Assembly: GCA_964059195.1 (NCBI GenBank)
Contig: CAXKWD010000011.1
Location: forward strand, 34,834,066 to 34,898,065
Length of the DNA: 64,000 nt
Source: Ectobius pallidus
Taxonomy: Eukaryota; Arthropoda; Insecta; Blattodea; Ectobiidae
Direction of reading: 5' to 3'
A program made the translations under genes and the position numbers. The notes beneath the pieces are model-generated. The model saw only the letters and a list, made by a program, of their open reading frames with translations, was not told the origin of the DNA and searched no databases. This document shows positions 10,902 through 25,900 of this stretch, piece after piece (the first letter of the stretch is position 1; every line of letters starts with the position of its first letter).

Positions 10902-13900
10902 GTAAGTGTTTATTGAATGTGTGAAGAAATAGCATTATTCATAAAGGTTATGTCTGTAAGGGGTATACAGTAGGCATACCGGCAAGTTGAGTTCAGCCAA
11001 TTTTTTCCCTCTCCCGGATTCTTATTGCGGCAGTTTCAGGTCCTGTGTTATTTTATGGAAACGAAAGAGCTGGTTGTACTTTCCAAATCCATTAGGCTCC
11101 TCCCACTAACAACACTCTAGTGGGACCCGCCTGGGAAGGAGGAGTTAGGGTTTCGAATGTCTCCTCTTAGATGGCGTTGCTAGTAATGCACAAGGTGAAA
11201 CTGGGAAAAATTTATTTTTCCTTTATTCCCTTTTTGTCTTCCTTTTCCTCTCCCTTTCTCTCATCTTCTCCTTGCTCTACTTACCGATTTGGGACGTATT
11301 CCTAACAGTAAATTTTGGATTGACCGGGATTCTAACTCGTGACTACTAGCACCGTAACCAGTAGCCTTAACCACTACACCACGAGTGATTGCTGAGCAGT
11401 GAAGAGAGAAGTTATCTATTTTAAGTTTACAGAGCATTATAGTAGGCCTACATGAGAAATAAGGTGCAAGGGTCATTTTCGGAATATTTTATTTTAGTGT
11501 GTTTACGGAACTCCTTCAGAAAAGCGTAGCCACCAAACAGTGAGGTATGCTCAGCCATTAGCGACATGCCCCTCTGAGCCGCGGAAAACAGCTGATGCAA
11601 GGATAAAATTTCCCGTCGCAGAAGAGATTCAATGTGAGACATAATAAACCTCACCCTATTCAGTATATTGCTCCTAAACTAACATGACGTTCCGGCTCCT
11701 AACCTAACATAACCTTTCACTGACCAAGAATTTACCTATCATTGTTTAACTAAATTCACAAGCGCCATGGTACAATAGTGAGGGTGCGTGCACAGGCTCA
11801 GAAGCGAGGGGAAGCAGCCAGCAGGTGGAACTTTCTTCAATGTGTCTTGAAAAAGCTGTTCTGTCACCTATAGTGTTACAATCAGATATTTATAGTAGGC
11901 CTTACTATCTACTTCTAAGTGAGAGGTTCCCAGTTTAAATTTATCTTCAAACAAGATTTTTTCTGCCTTTCCTGAATTTTGTTACTTTTGTTTTTTGGGA
12001 GTTTATATCAAGGCAATTTCTTTGCGACCATGCATGTATCCTGTCCAGACCGGTTTGTAACACTGTTCTACTTTTTGATAGCAACACCATATCGTCTGCA
12101 TATAAAATCATGGTGATGTCTTCCGTTGCAACTTCGTTTATGTCATGAGTCATCACATTATTTATTTCTGGTTACTTAAACTAATTTTTCTTTTTTATCA
12201 AAAAAGTATTAGATTCAGAAATGTACAGCTATTTTGCATTGTACCTAAATGCTGTTAAATATTTACAGCAAGGCACATCAAGTTGACCATCAAGAAAGTG
12301 TTGCACTACAGCTTGAATCATATCTGTAATAATCCTTAAGGTCTGCATGCAGAAATGTTTGATTCCAGTCTTCATGTGACCATTGTTTATGCTGCAGTTA
12401 AATAAGGAAGATATTTATTTTATTATAGGTTGAATTGTTGAGATCGGTTGACAACTTGCATATCGTGATAAACAAAGCCACCAGTCTCAACCTGACTGGC
12501 CTCAATAAGGTAAGTAAATGAGTTTTCGTACCCCTTATAAAATTTGGCAGAGGATGGGGATTTTTACTTTTCTTGTTGAAATGTAGGGTACACTATTTTG
12601 CTTGTATCATTCTGAGAGAAGGGAATAGAAAAGACCTAACGTTATTCTAGTTATTAAGAGATCTTGATAAATCGTAGAAATATATATCACTTTACCATTG
12701 TGGGTAATTAATTTTAGTAGATGCTGACGTTGATTAATGGTCTACAAATTCTTTTCACTTATAATCTTATTAGATGGCAGCTGATGGCATACGGTAAACT
12801 GGAATCTTGTTCTTAGCTGTTTTATTGAAATATTTTACAAGACTAAATGAACTCAATTTATTGTAATATTAAAATCAATACGAACAGAATTGATTTTATT
12901 TAAAAAAAAAAAACTGGCTGTTAGTTACACAGCTTGATTTGCTGCTCCCAAGATTTAATATCGTTCTGAGTTCGATAATAATCGACACCACACCTGTGTT
13001 ATAATTAAAATCTGTTTTGGAATGGGTATCATTATGATACCGTTACGTCACATGTAATGAGCATTTTGTAGTATGATCGAACAAATTAGTACAGTTTGAA
13101 ACAGATACACAGTTTATTTGCATTTTTATTAATATTATATTTCATTGTATAAAAATAATTTAGATACATTATCCATGCTCAGATTCATGTTTCATAAATT
13201 AATCTTCAGCCTTTCTGTCTTATCTATTCTTGTTGGTTTAATGTACTAATAAAATGTCATGTAGAACACAGGCAGTTGCTTTGTTATAACATGATGTCAA
13301 CTGAATTTTAAAATTCCTCCTAGAGGTGCATCTGAAGAATTAAGTCACGGGAGTAGTTATGAGATTAGTAAAACTGTAGATCAAAAAATTTTTAGTTAAA
13401 AATTGAAAATTTAAAGAATTAGAAAAGCTAATAGAATTACGCCGTGGGTGAGTCGGTAGCGCGCCTGCCTTCCACTCCGGCGGCCCGGGTTCGATTCCCG
13501 GCCGGGTCGGGGATTTTTCAGTAGTGAAAAATCCCTTTCCCGGGTTCAGGGCTGGGTGTTTGTCAGTAGGTTAAGTCTTAGGTTAAGATAATGCACATTG
13601 TGCGCGATTCCTTAATTATTAATATCATAATTTTATATGGTAAATTTCATGTAGAATTTGTAAGTTTTTATTGAAGCCCAAGTAAAAGTCTCAAGCCTAC
13701 CACACGCAGAAAGCTATGCTGTGCTAAGCCATGCTAACCAATGCAATGCTGTGACATGAAATGGATGTTAAGCTAAACTCTTCCCATCTGCTGTGCGAGT
13801 ACAACAACCATACCAGTACTGGTTAAAAATGTGTAAACACATTATTACATAAATTCCGGGGTGTGTGGGCAAAGAGAGTTAAGTCCACCATCCTAAAAAA

Positions 13901-16900
13901 TTCAGATACCGGTATATCCATAGAGTTATAGATAAAAATGTTCTCTACATTTGTGTTAAGTCCAGTAAGTCATATTCAAAATTGTATGGTAGTTATGGAT
14001 GTGTGCCTCATGGGTTTATCCATCTCGAAAGCTATGTTGGGCTGGTATAGTGTGTTAAGTCACTCTAATTCTCAGTAACAAGAAAGTGGACTTAACTCTC
14101 TTTGCCCGCGCACCCTGAAGTTAAGATTTAAATTTAATCATCATTATAAACATATAACTTAGGTGGAAATGGTTACAACAAGTGCGTTATAATATTTACA
14201 TTGTTATTAAAGTAGTTGAACAGTGTTTGAAAATTCAAGCTGTATTGCTTGATTCCTGCTTTTACTCCAGGTTCTAACCATTATGCACCAGTTACATATT
14301 TATCAACCATTATAAAATGTACCAATACCAGTTCTTGTTTGTACTTGTACAGTTCGGTATTGAGCCACATTTTCACTCATTTGCATAGCGTCTGTTTAAA
14401 CAGATGGCTGCTAATTACTAGTAGAATAAAAAAAAAGTTTTGGAGACGTGTTCATATACATCATAGAAACACATGTTTGCAATTTTTTTTATATTTTTTT
14501 TATAAATGTTAAGTGGATACCCTAATGGGTTAATAATACCAGTAGGTAATGTATTATGCATCAATTTTTCTGACATAAATTTTATTTAATTTTATTATGA
14601 TATTATTCCACTGATGTGCTGATACTGATAGTTCCCTTTTTGTTTCAGGAAGAAGACATCAGTATTTTAAAAAACATACCTGATTATAATGACATAAAGA
14701 AAGTTGTTACGGTTTGGAGTATTAGAAATAATTTTAAGGGTATTCTTTTCCCAAGCCGTGAAATGTATTTATCTGCTGTACCAGTTGAAGAGGAATTGAA
14801 GGCAACAGCAAAAGCTGTGGCAGAAAGTAGAATGAAAGAAATGGAAAATTGTACCTCGAGTGACTTGGACAGTGATGCCCTGAGTGAAAAGTCAGAAGAA
14901 AGGAGTAAAGATGAAAGAACAAGATTTAATGAGATCGAGGATGAAGCTTATCATGAAGTTGACTTGAGAGCTCCAGAAGAGAAGATCTTAAAGTATCGAG
15001 TTACATGTATTCGCAACGGGAAACACAGCTTTGGTTCTCAAGATGCTGCACACCATGTAGGAGGTACTCTCCAGGACATGTTCCATTGGGTTGTGGATCT
15101 GAACCACCATGACATGGAAGTGGTGCTCTATATTAGAGATGGTAAGGTAAATGAATTTTTTTATTGTCAAATCACCACATGAGTATTCTGATTTCTTTGC
15201 ATTAATGTTGGGGATAGGTTCTTCAGAATTTCAACTTTTTTCTGGAATGACTTTAACTGCTTAAGGCTTTAACCCGAGTAAATTTTTGTAAAATTTTAAA
15301 TCACAAGAAAACATTAAAAAGATAATGTCTCCTTCTTGACTTTAAAACTCGAAAGAACATGTTACTCGCATTTATACAGTTACAGATAGGGCTACAAGAG
15401 AGTAAACATACGCACTTCTGAAGGGTACATTCATATTATGTTGCAGGGAGAGGGAATCCCAGCTGATTTTAAGGTTAGTAGAGAGTATAAAGGTGACATC
15501 CTCATGTTATGTAATACTGTATAAATTTGTTCATTTGTTTATTTATTCTGATAAAGAATTTTATACATAATTTGGTGGATTGGAATTCGCATAACTACAA
15601 ACATTTGAAGGTTAAATTATACAAGAAAATTCATGTTTTTTATATTATTATTATTATTATTATTATTTTTGTATTATTTTTTATTATTATTATTATTTTT
15701 TAAATACAACTAACTACAGACATCGTATTATATCTCTGCCAGTCTGTCACGTGACTATTTCCTGGTAGCAGAAGAGAGAGAGGCTCGATTCTACTGGCGT
15801 GCACAAAAACATTTATTAAATTTACAACGGGCAGCAGATGTGAACAGATTTGAGCTCGGACAAGCACTGACTAGAAAGGGAACTGGATGTTTTTTGTATT
15901 GGAATACACGGGCTACCTGCTCCTGCACAAGCACTTGTAACAAAATTCCAAAACAAAATTCCAACAGTCGGCGAGAGGCACAGATATAAAACGACAGCTG
16001 TACAGTCAATGAACATTTTTCAAAGTGATTTATTGAAGATGTCAAACACATTTAATCCAACAATATAATTATAAAACTATTATACTCTGAATTATATACC
16101 TCTGATTACCTCATTAAGTATAAAACTATTAAAATTATTATTGTCAGTAACTTATACCTAAAATGAACTTTAAAGTTTGTTAAAAAAAGAGTTCTAAAAC
16201 GTACTAATTCACAAATCACACAATCAGTCATGCAATTCTGCAGTACAATACTGAAGCTTAGCCTACTTTCATTTTATTTTCAGTAGTCTTTACATGACTG
16301 TCATGCATTTTTTATGATGATGAATAGTTATTGGCATAACTCCTAATCAGTGGCTAATCGTGACTGGGAAGTAAGGTGAAGAGGTAGTAGAAAAGAAAAA
16401 ATATGTGTGCACATGCTTACAATTTCACCCATGTGGGCTTATGAACATCCTTATGTTGAGCTGCTGTTGACCTACTACACCAACCCAGATGTGAATGCTG
16501 CTGCCGATCCTGACAGACCTATTCTCGTGTTACCCACAAGCAGCCCTGTCAGAACCTCCATCTCTCGTTAGCTCACCGACCCAGTCCACTGAAGGAATTG
16601 GTTACCACAAACTTGGACTGGGTTCCTCGGCTTGATAGGGTCCACCACGTAAAGGTGAGAGCGAAGTTGGAGTGGAGAGGCTGAGAGGTCTCTCTTGATG
16701 AGATCATGTGTGATGCATCACACTCCCTTGGACCCCAAAAGAATAAGTTTGGTAAGGTAAAAATATTGGTTCTCTTACTTCCCCTGAATAGCCACCACTG
16801 CTCCTAATACAGATATCTACATTCACTACTCAAACTGATATCTTCATTTTCATCAACAGACTGATAGATTTCCTGCACTTCTTCATACATCTGATTTAGG

Positions 16901-19900
16901 CATGAATCATGATGGATGTTTAGAAGTTATTTTGTTATAATGTAACGTAATTTATTCTTTTATCTTTAAATTTTACAAATATACACACTTGGTGTTACAA
17001 ATAGTCATCTTATTATAATTATAATTGAAAAGCACCTCATGCAGCAGGCAGAAGAAACTGAGCAAGTTTCTTGATATAACATGTAAGCACTTGTCCTTGT
17101 TCACGTCAAAGTTAAAATAATTTTAGTTCACAGATAATACCTCTGTTGTTAGAGATTGCTGGAGATGACACGAAGTTATCTCTCACTTCATTGCATGCCC
17201 CTTAGGCAAAATAGCAAACCACTTAGCAAATTATTTCCAACTCATTGCATTCCTGTCAGGCCAGTATGAGATGTGCACCACATATAAAGGGATTGCAGCA
17301 CTGACAAATTTCTAGAGTGTTGGTAACATAAAAATGAAACCATTGCAACTTTAAAAGAGAGCTAATGCATATGGACTTGCAATGTAAAAGTGACATGACA
17401 AAATAACGATTCTTCATAGATCAGAATCGTTCATGTTGTAGAAAGACCTGCTTGGCACCTTTAAGATATAGCTGCAAACTGAATCAACTGTTTCATACTA
17501 AAAAAACATAAGAAAATATTATAAATACATTTTTTTAAATCTGGGCATTGTGTGGTACACTATATTAATTCATTGGGGCGAAATGGGGACTGAGAAGAAA
17601 CATTTTACCTTATTCTTGTTTATTTTTTAATATATTTTTTCTTATCATTATTAATATTACCTTTTAGTGAATGTGAACTATAATAAGATCAAAACATACC
17701 TTTTACCAGCCTACACACACCTCTACTAAATATGTGTTAATGTGTTTTAAGATGCCTGCTGAGAAAGTAATCAGTAGCAGAACCGGTAGACTTCTATTGT
17801 AACCTTTCATGGTACAATAAATATATCATGTCATATTAATTCATAGTTTGTCTCTTTTTCTTTAGATACCATGTATTATGGGGTTGCCCTAACAAAGGAA
17901 TCAAAACACAGGCGTAACATTACGCACTTTGGACCTACCACTCTGAGGGCTACCATTTGTTACAACCTATTACGACTAGCTCAGCCAAAACCTGGTGATG
18001 TTGTCATAGACCCCATGTGTGGTGGAGGATCTATACCCATAGAAGTAAGATATTTTAATTGTCATTAAGAGAGTAAGCCTCTCATGTCAGGATTGATAAA
18101 TTTCATGTCCGTTTGTGGTAGAATTTAAAAGTATGCTTAAAATGTACCACCATATACCACAAACTTAATACTGCAGATAGTTTTTATCTTGATACACAGT
18201 TGCTAATAATATTGTTTTCATTTATTGCTGAAATTTGTAATTATAGGAATATTCCTAACTACATATGTGTCAAATTAACACTGGTTATGAATTAAAATCT
18301 AAAAATTCACAGTTTTTTCAATGTGTACAAAAATATAAAAATCTTAAAACAATTAAAATGTATAAGTCACAGTTTTTTACAATTAAAACCTTAAAACAAT
18401 TAGGAATATTTACATATACATATATATATTTATATGATAGTACAGATTGCACTCTTAGTTACACTGATAGTCCACATATCAATATATTCCTTTGTAGCTC
18501 TAATAATTTCACCAGGTATATCGATATTGGAATTAAAATTGTGGTAACCATCAGTAAATGACAACAGTATTATATGCTCCAGATGTCTTTACAAAATTGT
18601 CAGTTGAATTGATGTTGGATGTTGATAACCTTTTAGTAGCCATGTATCAGATAATAATCTAGCTGTATTTTCCTTAGAGGATGTCAGGCATAGTGCCTTA
18701 AACACAATATATACCAACTACCTGACTTCAGGAGCCGTAATGTAAGGGGCGAACTTGGAAAAGAGCTGCATTTAATTTTGGGTAAAGTAGAGCCAAAAGA
18801 AGACCCTAATATTATTTTAGTTTAAAACATACAGGTTGTTAATGGAATGATAATTCTTTCACACTGGCTGTGTGTACACTAAGGTGGAAAGGTAGAGTCA
18901 CTGAACCTGGATCTTCAGCTCTCCATGCCACTGCTCTTACCAATTAAACTACCGGGATATGTGAGTCAGTTGGAGAATAATTTAATGTACTGGCGTGTTG
19001 CTGAGTATCACATTCATCAGTATCATCTGAATCATTATCACATTCATCAGTATCATCCAAATCATTATGCCAAGAGAAATTATTATTTCATGTATGCATT
19101 CGTTCATCACACCATATTTTTCAGTGCAACCCACATATCCACTGAATATTCAGAGAATATTTTCAAATCATTTTCCCCCTTTAGTTATACTTTCCTTTCC
19201 TTTAACCCTCCGTCAGTCAACCTGATAAGCTGCACACAAGTGGCTGATTCATGGTGGAATCGTTGAGAATGCAAGTCTCATTTCTTCACTAATGTATTTG
19301 AGTCTCTTCCTCTTTGATGTATTAATTTAAGTCAATGTTGAAAAGCCCAGTTCACACAAATATGTAGTCAGAATTGGAAATAACATATTTTCTGCCATAT
19401 TGGTGATAGCTGGTATTCACTTTGTAGTACTAACCTAATGTATTCAAGATGTGGTACCAGCAACAGCTTATTATCTAGGAATCGCAGGTAATTAAATGCA
19501 TGAACTCCAAAGTGTTTTGGAATAAATGGATAATTTGTAATGAAAAACTATTTTTGGCTGATAAATATAATATGTTTGTGTTACCAGACATTTAGCATTA
19601 TTACTACATTCACAAATTACATTTTCGCTTAACATTCTCAATTGTACATGGTATATGACACCAATGTTTAAAGTCTTTACATATGATGCACAGTCAAATT
19701 TTGAAAAATATTTTTTTGTTAAAATGGTATATGGTACAAGAACAAATATGGTATGTTGTAATAATGTGACGTTGTTTCAGGGTCTCCTAGGTTATCCTGA
19801 TTGTTATTTTCTTTGTGGTGACAACCACGAGAAGGCTGTAATGCGAACTGAAAACAATCTACAGAGCCCAGACCTCGGTATCAAGAGAAACCACGTAGAT

Positions 19901-22900
19901 GTGTTTGCATGGAACACGACGTGCCTTCCTCTGCGAGACTCAACTGTTGATGCTCTCGTAACAGATCTTGTGAGTATTATGATTGTTTGTCTCTGTGTTG
20001 TTTGTTTATTTGTCTTGAAAACTTCTCATGTCTACAATTTGTTGAAAGAAACCAAACATCTAACTGAAAGCATCATTGTTGAATCAATATCCATCTTGAA
20101 TCACCATATTTACGCCAATAAGTAATTGGAGCTTCTGTTTAGAAAAGTACTGTTAAATTGTTTATATTTATTATTATTATTATTATTAATAATCTCCAAG
20201 TTTTAAAACCCTATTTCGCCAGGGTTTAAACTAGAAAAAAAAACCTTTAGTAAAAAAGCAAAAATGGATAAAAAAAGCTTTAGCAAAATGCTAAAATAAA
20301 AATTTATTGCTAAAAGTTAATTTTAACTGCATTTCCTTTTATGTAGCTTCAAAATAATAAAAATAAAATGGTACAATTAAAAAAACTGAACAATAAAGCA
20401 AATTATTAATTTTTTTTTTTTCAAAACACTTTGGTTTGGAATTTAACACTTTTCTCTGTTTCAAATTGGCCCACTTCTCATTTTGCATTTTAGTGAAAGT
20501 GGCTACAATTTCTTTCGCATTCTGCGAAAAATGCGATCGTAGCTTAAACCCTGTATTTCACCCTAAGATATGTTAGGGTTGTAGGTAATACAGATATACA
20601 TAACTTGAACAAGAACAAACATTGGAATAGCTATACACTGTTCGAAAAACTGTTTCGACTAACACAGCAAGAAATTATAAATGTTTAAAAATATGTCGAA
20701 CAAATTTCAAGAATTCTGACGAACGACATCTTTTACAGTATATGCTAAACAAAGGCTTCTGAAAATGATTCCTACAATCCATGAGGGGCAGATTTAAACT
20801 ATAACGTGCTCTATCTAATACAGGGCATTTGAAATGGAGGTGTTCTATAGTTTGCCTGTCCTCTGTACAGAAGCATTGTGAACCATTTGTTTATATTTAT
20901 GTACTGTCTTATTAGCTGTGTCCTATAGCAACTTGCGAAGAGGCAAGCAGCTTCATTTATAATAAATGGTTATCTTCTTTCTTCTACATATTATCATTCA
21001 TTAAATAGTAATTATAAATTCAACCCATGACATGAAACTCTCTAGATAAATTCCCTCGTGACATTTATAATTATACAGTAAAAGCAAATATTTTTATATC
21101 AGCTTACACATTTAGTGCACTACTAATACAGGATGGTCATACCTATGAAGATGAAAAGACTGGTGAATAAAACCCTCAGACACAAGAATTGCATGTAAAA
21201 GACAGAATTTTATATTCATCTGGTATTTACAAACACTTCTCATGTCCATAAGGTGAACTTATTCAAGGATTTTGTGTTGAAACTATATTCTCGCTCGGGC
21301 CTGGAAGTAGACTATGTTGGAATATTTATAATTATGCAGTAAAAGCAAATATCATTATATTAGCTTACACTTTTAGTGCAATACTAATATCAGATGATCG
21401 TCTTACCTACGAAGATGAAGAGACTGGTGAATAAAACCCTCAGACACAAGAATTGCATGTAAAAGACAGAATTTTATATTCATCTGGTATTTACAAACAC
21501 TTCTCATGTCCATAAGGTGAACTTATTCAAGGATTTTGTGTTGAAACTATATTCTCGCTCGGGCCTAGAAGTAGACTGTGTTGGAATATACCTAAAACAT
21601 ACAAGTAAACTATCATCAGTGAACTTGAACTATAAAGAAAGCGAGTTGTGTTACTAACAACAGTTCATTTGCACTTAACCCTTGCATTGTATCAGCTCTA
21701 CAGAAACGTGTTATATGTCTCTGGTGTTTTTTGACCCCAGAGTGATTCTATCAATTGTGTGATGATAAATGTAAATTATTGTAAAATATATGCACAAAAC
21801 AATAATGCCCATATCATAACAATACATTCTGTGAAATACAACACCATTGTTTCAAAAAATGTTACATATATACCATAAATTATTGTCTTTTACTTTCTAT
21901 AAATATTACATTTTAGTTTGTTTTAGTTCTAAAAACCATTTCGACACAAACTAATAAATTATATAACGTCTTACTACAACAAAATACTACTGCTAACCGA
22001 CATCTGAATTTGTTACAACAATGTACGTATAAATGTCAGTGATGCCAAGTCTTTATTGCCAGTCGCTTCTTGTTTTTGTCGTAAACACATGCCAACTTAC
22101 TACTAACGGTCGAATAACTATGTTATGTTACCCAGTTATAATAAAATGTCTGCAGAAAGCATATCCGATTGATGAGAAGCTTCTGTCAACTTTAAAAACT
22201 GTTTTTTTATAATTAAAGAGGCATCCAGTATTAGCCTCTCTCACTCCCAAATAGAGCATTAGCTGTGAAAATTACAGTTTACACATCTTACACTATTATT
22301 CAATTCAGTTTTTCCTTCCCAACCAATCAGAGCTCTCATGGTTTAATTATTGGTCCCACTCGGCCTAGCATTTCTTCATCTTTCCTATATAACAGACTTT
22401 TTTCCCATTTAACTCACTTGTCTTAGAAGATTGCAGTGGAGCAAGCTATTGAAAGCTTGGATTCAATCCTCCCACTCACCCGGTTGGAAGCCTGAGGAAT
22501 CATTTATTCTCAAAACCAGGAAAGCCACAAGTCTCATATTACCAGTATTTTCAACTTGTCCCCAGACGTGAAAGGGAATGGAGTGCAATAAAGTTTAAAT
22601 ATTAGTACGTTCATTGCCCTCATTCACTCTCACATACAGGAACAGAAGGGCAGGGGCAGAGATGGTGGATTACCTGTGAAAGTAATGACTGTTAATGAAA
22701 CTAATCCTGGAATTTGTACTAGTAAAACTTATTTAAAGTCCTGAGCAAAGAAAAGCAAGAATCAATTGTAACAAATTCATGTTTCCACAGTATGATGCAT
22801 AACTTGGTTTCATATTACCAACAGGTAACACCAAGCCTCATCTTTTTTTGGGCAAAATTTTATTTGAATAAAAACTGAGATGATTAATTCAGTATAAGAA

Positions 22901-25900
22901 TTGCGATAAAATTTGCAAAAGAATGTGTTAATAATGTCATTGAGTTGGGTTTGAAAATATATTATGTTTAAGATATGGTGCTTCTACCACATATTTTTGT
23001 TAAATAAGAAATCAAATGAACATTTTTTGCTTTTAATTTATCATAATAATTAATTACAATGTTTTTGTTATGCATCCAACTCATGTCTCTAAATTTTTGT
23101 TATCAGTTAAAGTACTTAAACCATAAGTATTCAAATCATATTACCGTAACTATTCAGTCTTTAGATAGACATGTGTCCAACAGAAATGCAGCACCTGAAA
23201 ATTATTTATTAATTAATGCAGAGCCTTTTTATGTGCATCGTTGCAAGTCTAATGTAAATCTATATATTTACAGATTTTGCTTAAAACCCATGTAAATAAC
23301 TTTGAACGAAATAGATTTTGCAATAAAAAGAATGAATAAATAATAATTAAGCTTGGTTTTTGTGTTTTGTCATCAGGATAAAATTATAATTTAGCAGCCA
23401 TGAAACATTTAATCAACTATTTGGGGAATTCTTTATGCATTAATAAATTCTTCACATTTCATCTTTAGTTGATCATCAAAGTCACATCCTACCTCTATTT
23501 ATCACTAGATTTGAGACCAAAGAAAGAAACATTTTTTGAATCTATATAAAATATAAAATCCCTTGTTATGACATATACTACAATTATGTGTTGTAACATA
23601 GAAACATACATATACGAGGGTGAGTCCAAAAATAAGTTTCCCCTGGCAATTGTGTACAGAGGTGTGGATGAAAGACAAAAAATATGAGACATTAAAGATA
23701 AGTCGTACCTTTATTTTTCCACGTATTTACCACATACATTGAGACATTTGTCATACCGCTTTAGAAGCTTCAAAAAGCCCTCTAGGAAAAAATTAGGGCT
23801 CTGCATATGGAAGAAGCAGTGGTCTCGCATTGTCATCCAACAACAGAATGCTAGATTGGAGAAGGCCAGGCCACTTTCTCCGAATCGCCTCCAATTTTGA
23901 CAGGGTGTGACAGTACCATGTAGCAGTGATAATTCCATCCTCCATAAAGTTCAGCATCAAACCCCCTTGGGCATTCCAGAACATATCCCCAGACACTAGG
24001 AGTATTGAAGGCACATGATAAATACATAATCGTATTCCAACAATTCTCCTCATGTACAGGAACAATAATTCTAACAATGACTGTTGAGAATAAAACTTGG
24101 CTTTGACTGCGCTATACTAACTCATCAATTTAAAGCACTTATTGATTATCCAGTTCAAAAGTTCAATATTTAAAATAATACACTACCTTTTAAAGCTCTT
24201 TCTAGTTCAGTGTTGCAATAAGTCGTACATTCAACCAAAATTGGAATGAAGTGTTTTATTCTACCAGAATAGCGACTTATTTCAAATTGCCAAATTCCCC
24301 ATGCAATTGCAATTCCCATTTGTCATAGAAGACAAGAACTACAACCAGCTGTTGTGAGGGTCTTGGCATGCTGAAATGTGACCGTTTGTTTGAGTGAATC
24401 TATAATCTCAAAATTTAAACATTTAGATTGATTATGGTCGAACACAAAGAGTTGTATGCAACTTGCCTGTAATGGTAATTAAGATTCTCGTATGAATATT
24501 GTGAAAAAAATATACTCTTATCTTAATAAATGCCATTATAGGCTTGTTGCGTAATGTACTACTTTTGCATGGTTTTCCTCTTCAAGTTCCAAATAAGATC
24601 AACATGTCTACTTATAAGGATACAAGCTATGGAATTATATGAATAAATTAATTAAAAAAATTACAGAACATTTTGACAACAATTATTGTTTTCACAACAA
24701 AGTGTATTATTTATCATAAATATTCATTTCACTTTCACTTACGGCAAATGTGTTATGTTGAACATGTTACAAAGTAGAGCACAGTAAAATCGAGACACAT
24801 CCCCAGACATGAGTGCAAAAGGTGTACGATGATGGGAAATACATCTGCCTACAACTTTTGCCCTCGTGTACAGAGACAATACCAATTGCCTGCCATTGGT
24901 AATAGTGTTGATCTTGCCATTCTATACTGAGCAGATGAATCACCAGCTGTATGATGCTCTCCATACCATAGCTCGATGTATCCTGCTAGATGCAGGACTC
25001 ATGCAATATTGTACAATTTCAACCAGACAAAACATAGTAAATTGACATATTCCCAAGTATACAGAACAAGACAAATTTTTAATACGGTGCAGTAACTCTC
25101 AAAATAGAATCTACACTATAATTTAAATTATTGCTTTTGTAAAGCATGTGACCTAAATTTTTGTTTACACTCCTAGACATTATTATCACTGGTTTCATTT
25201 CTTTTGTCGGATAATAGAATTACTCAAATATCCAGGTTATGAAAATCACTGTCAAACTTATAAAAAGTTTTCTGGGGATTCATTGCATATCATCACATGC
25301 AACATTACTGCCACTGATGTATTTATAAAAATCACAAAAATATGCAATTGTATGCACCATAAAATCATGTTCAAATAACTGAAAAATTCATAATTTGTAC
25401 ACATAATGTATAAGCATACAGTTTCAACCCCTAAGAAAAAACATGCAAATGCATGAACTTCTGGGCCCTAATTATAACATAAGGAACAGGATAAGTATTT
25501 AATCTTGCCCCCATCCAAAATATAGTTCTACTATACTGACTACAGAAATTACATTACTAAAATTACCTAACATGCGCCGGCCTTCCACTCCGGCGGCCCG
25601 GGTTCGATTCCCGGCCGGGTCGGGGATTTTTCAGTAGTGAAAAATCCCTTTCCCGGGTTCAGGACTGGGTGTTTGTCAGTAGGTTAAGTCTAAGGTTACG
25701 ATAATGCACATTGTGCACGATTCCTTACTATATATCAACAATAAATGATGTACACTTGTACAAACAATTTTTTTACTTGTCATAAATATGTATTTCCTTT
25801 CCACTTCCCAACAAATGTGTTATAATATTTGAACACTTCACCAAATAGAACACAGTAAAATTGTGTTATATCCTCAGACATGAAGGCAAATGCAGTAGAA

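Noticed and set aside
13444..13512. Functional tRNA gene
   Set aside because: Good A and B boxes exist, but there is no acceptor-stem pairing. A second truncated copy and a shared non-tRNA body show a SINE.
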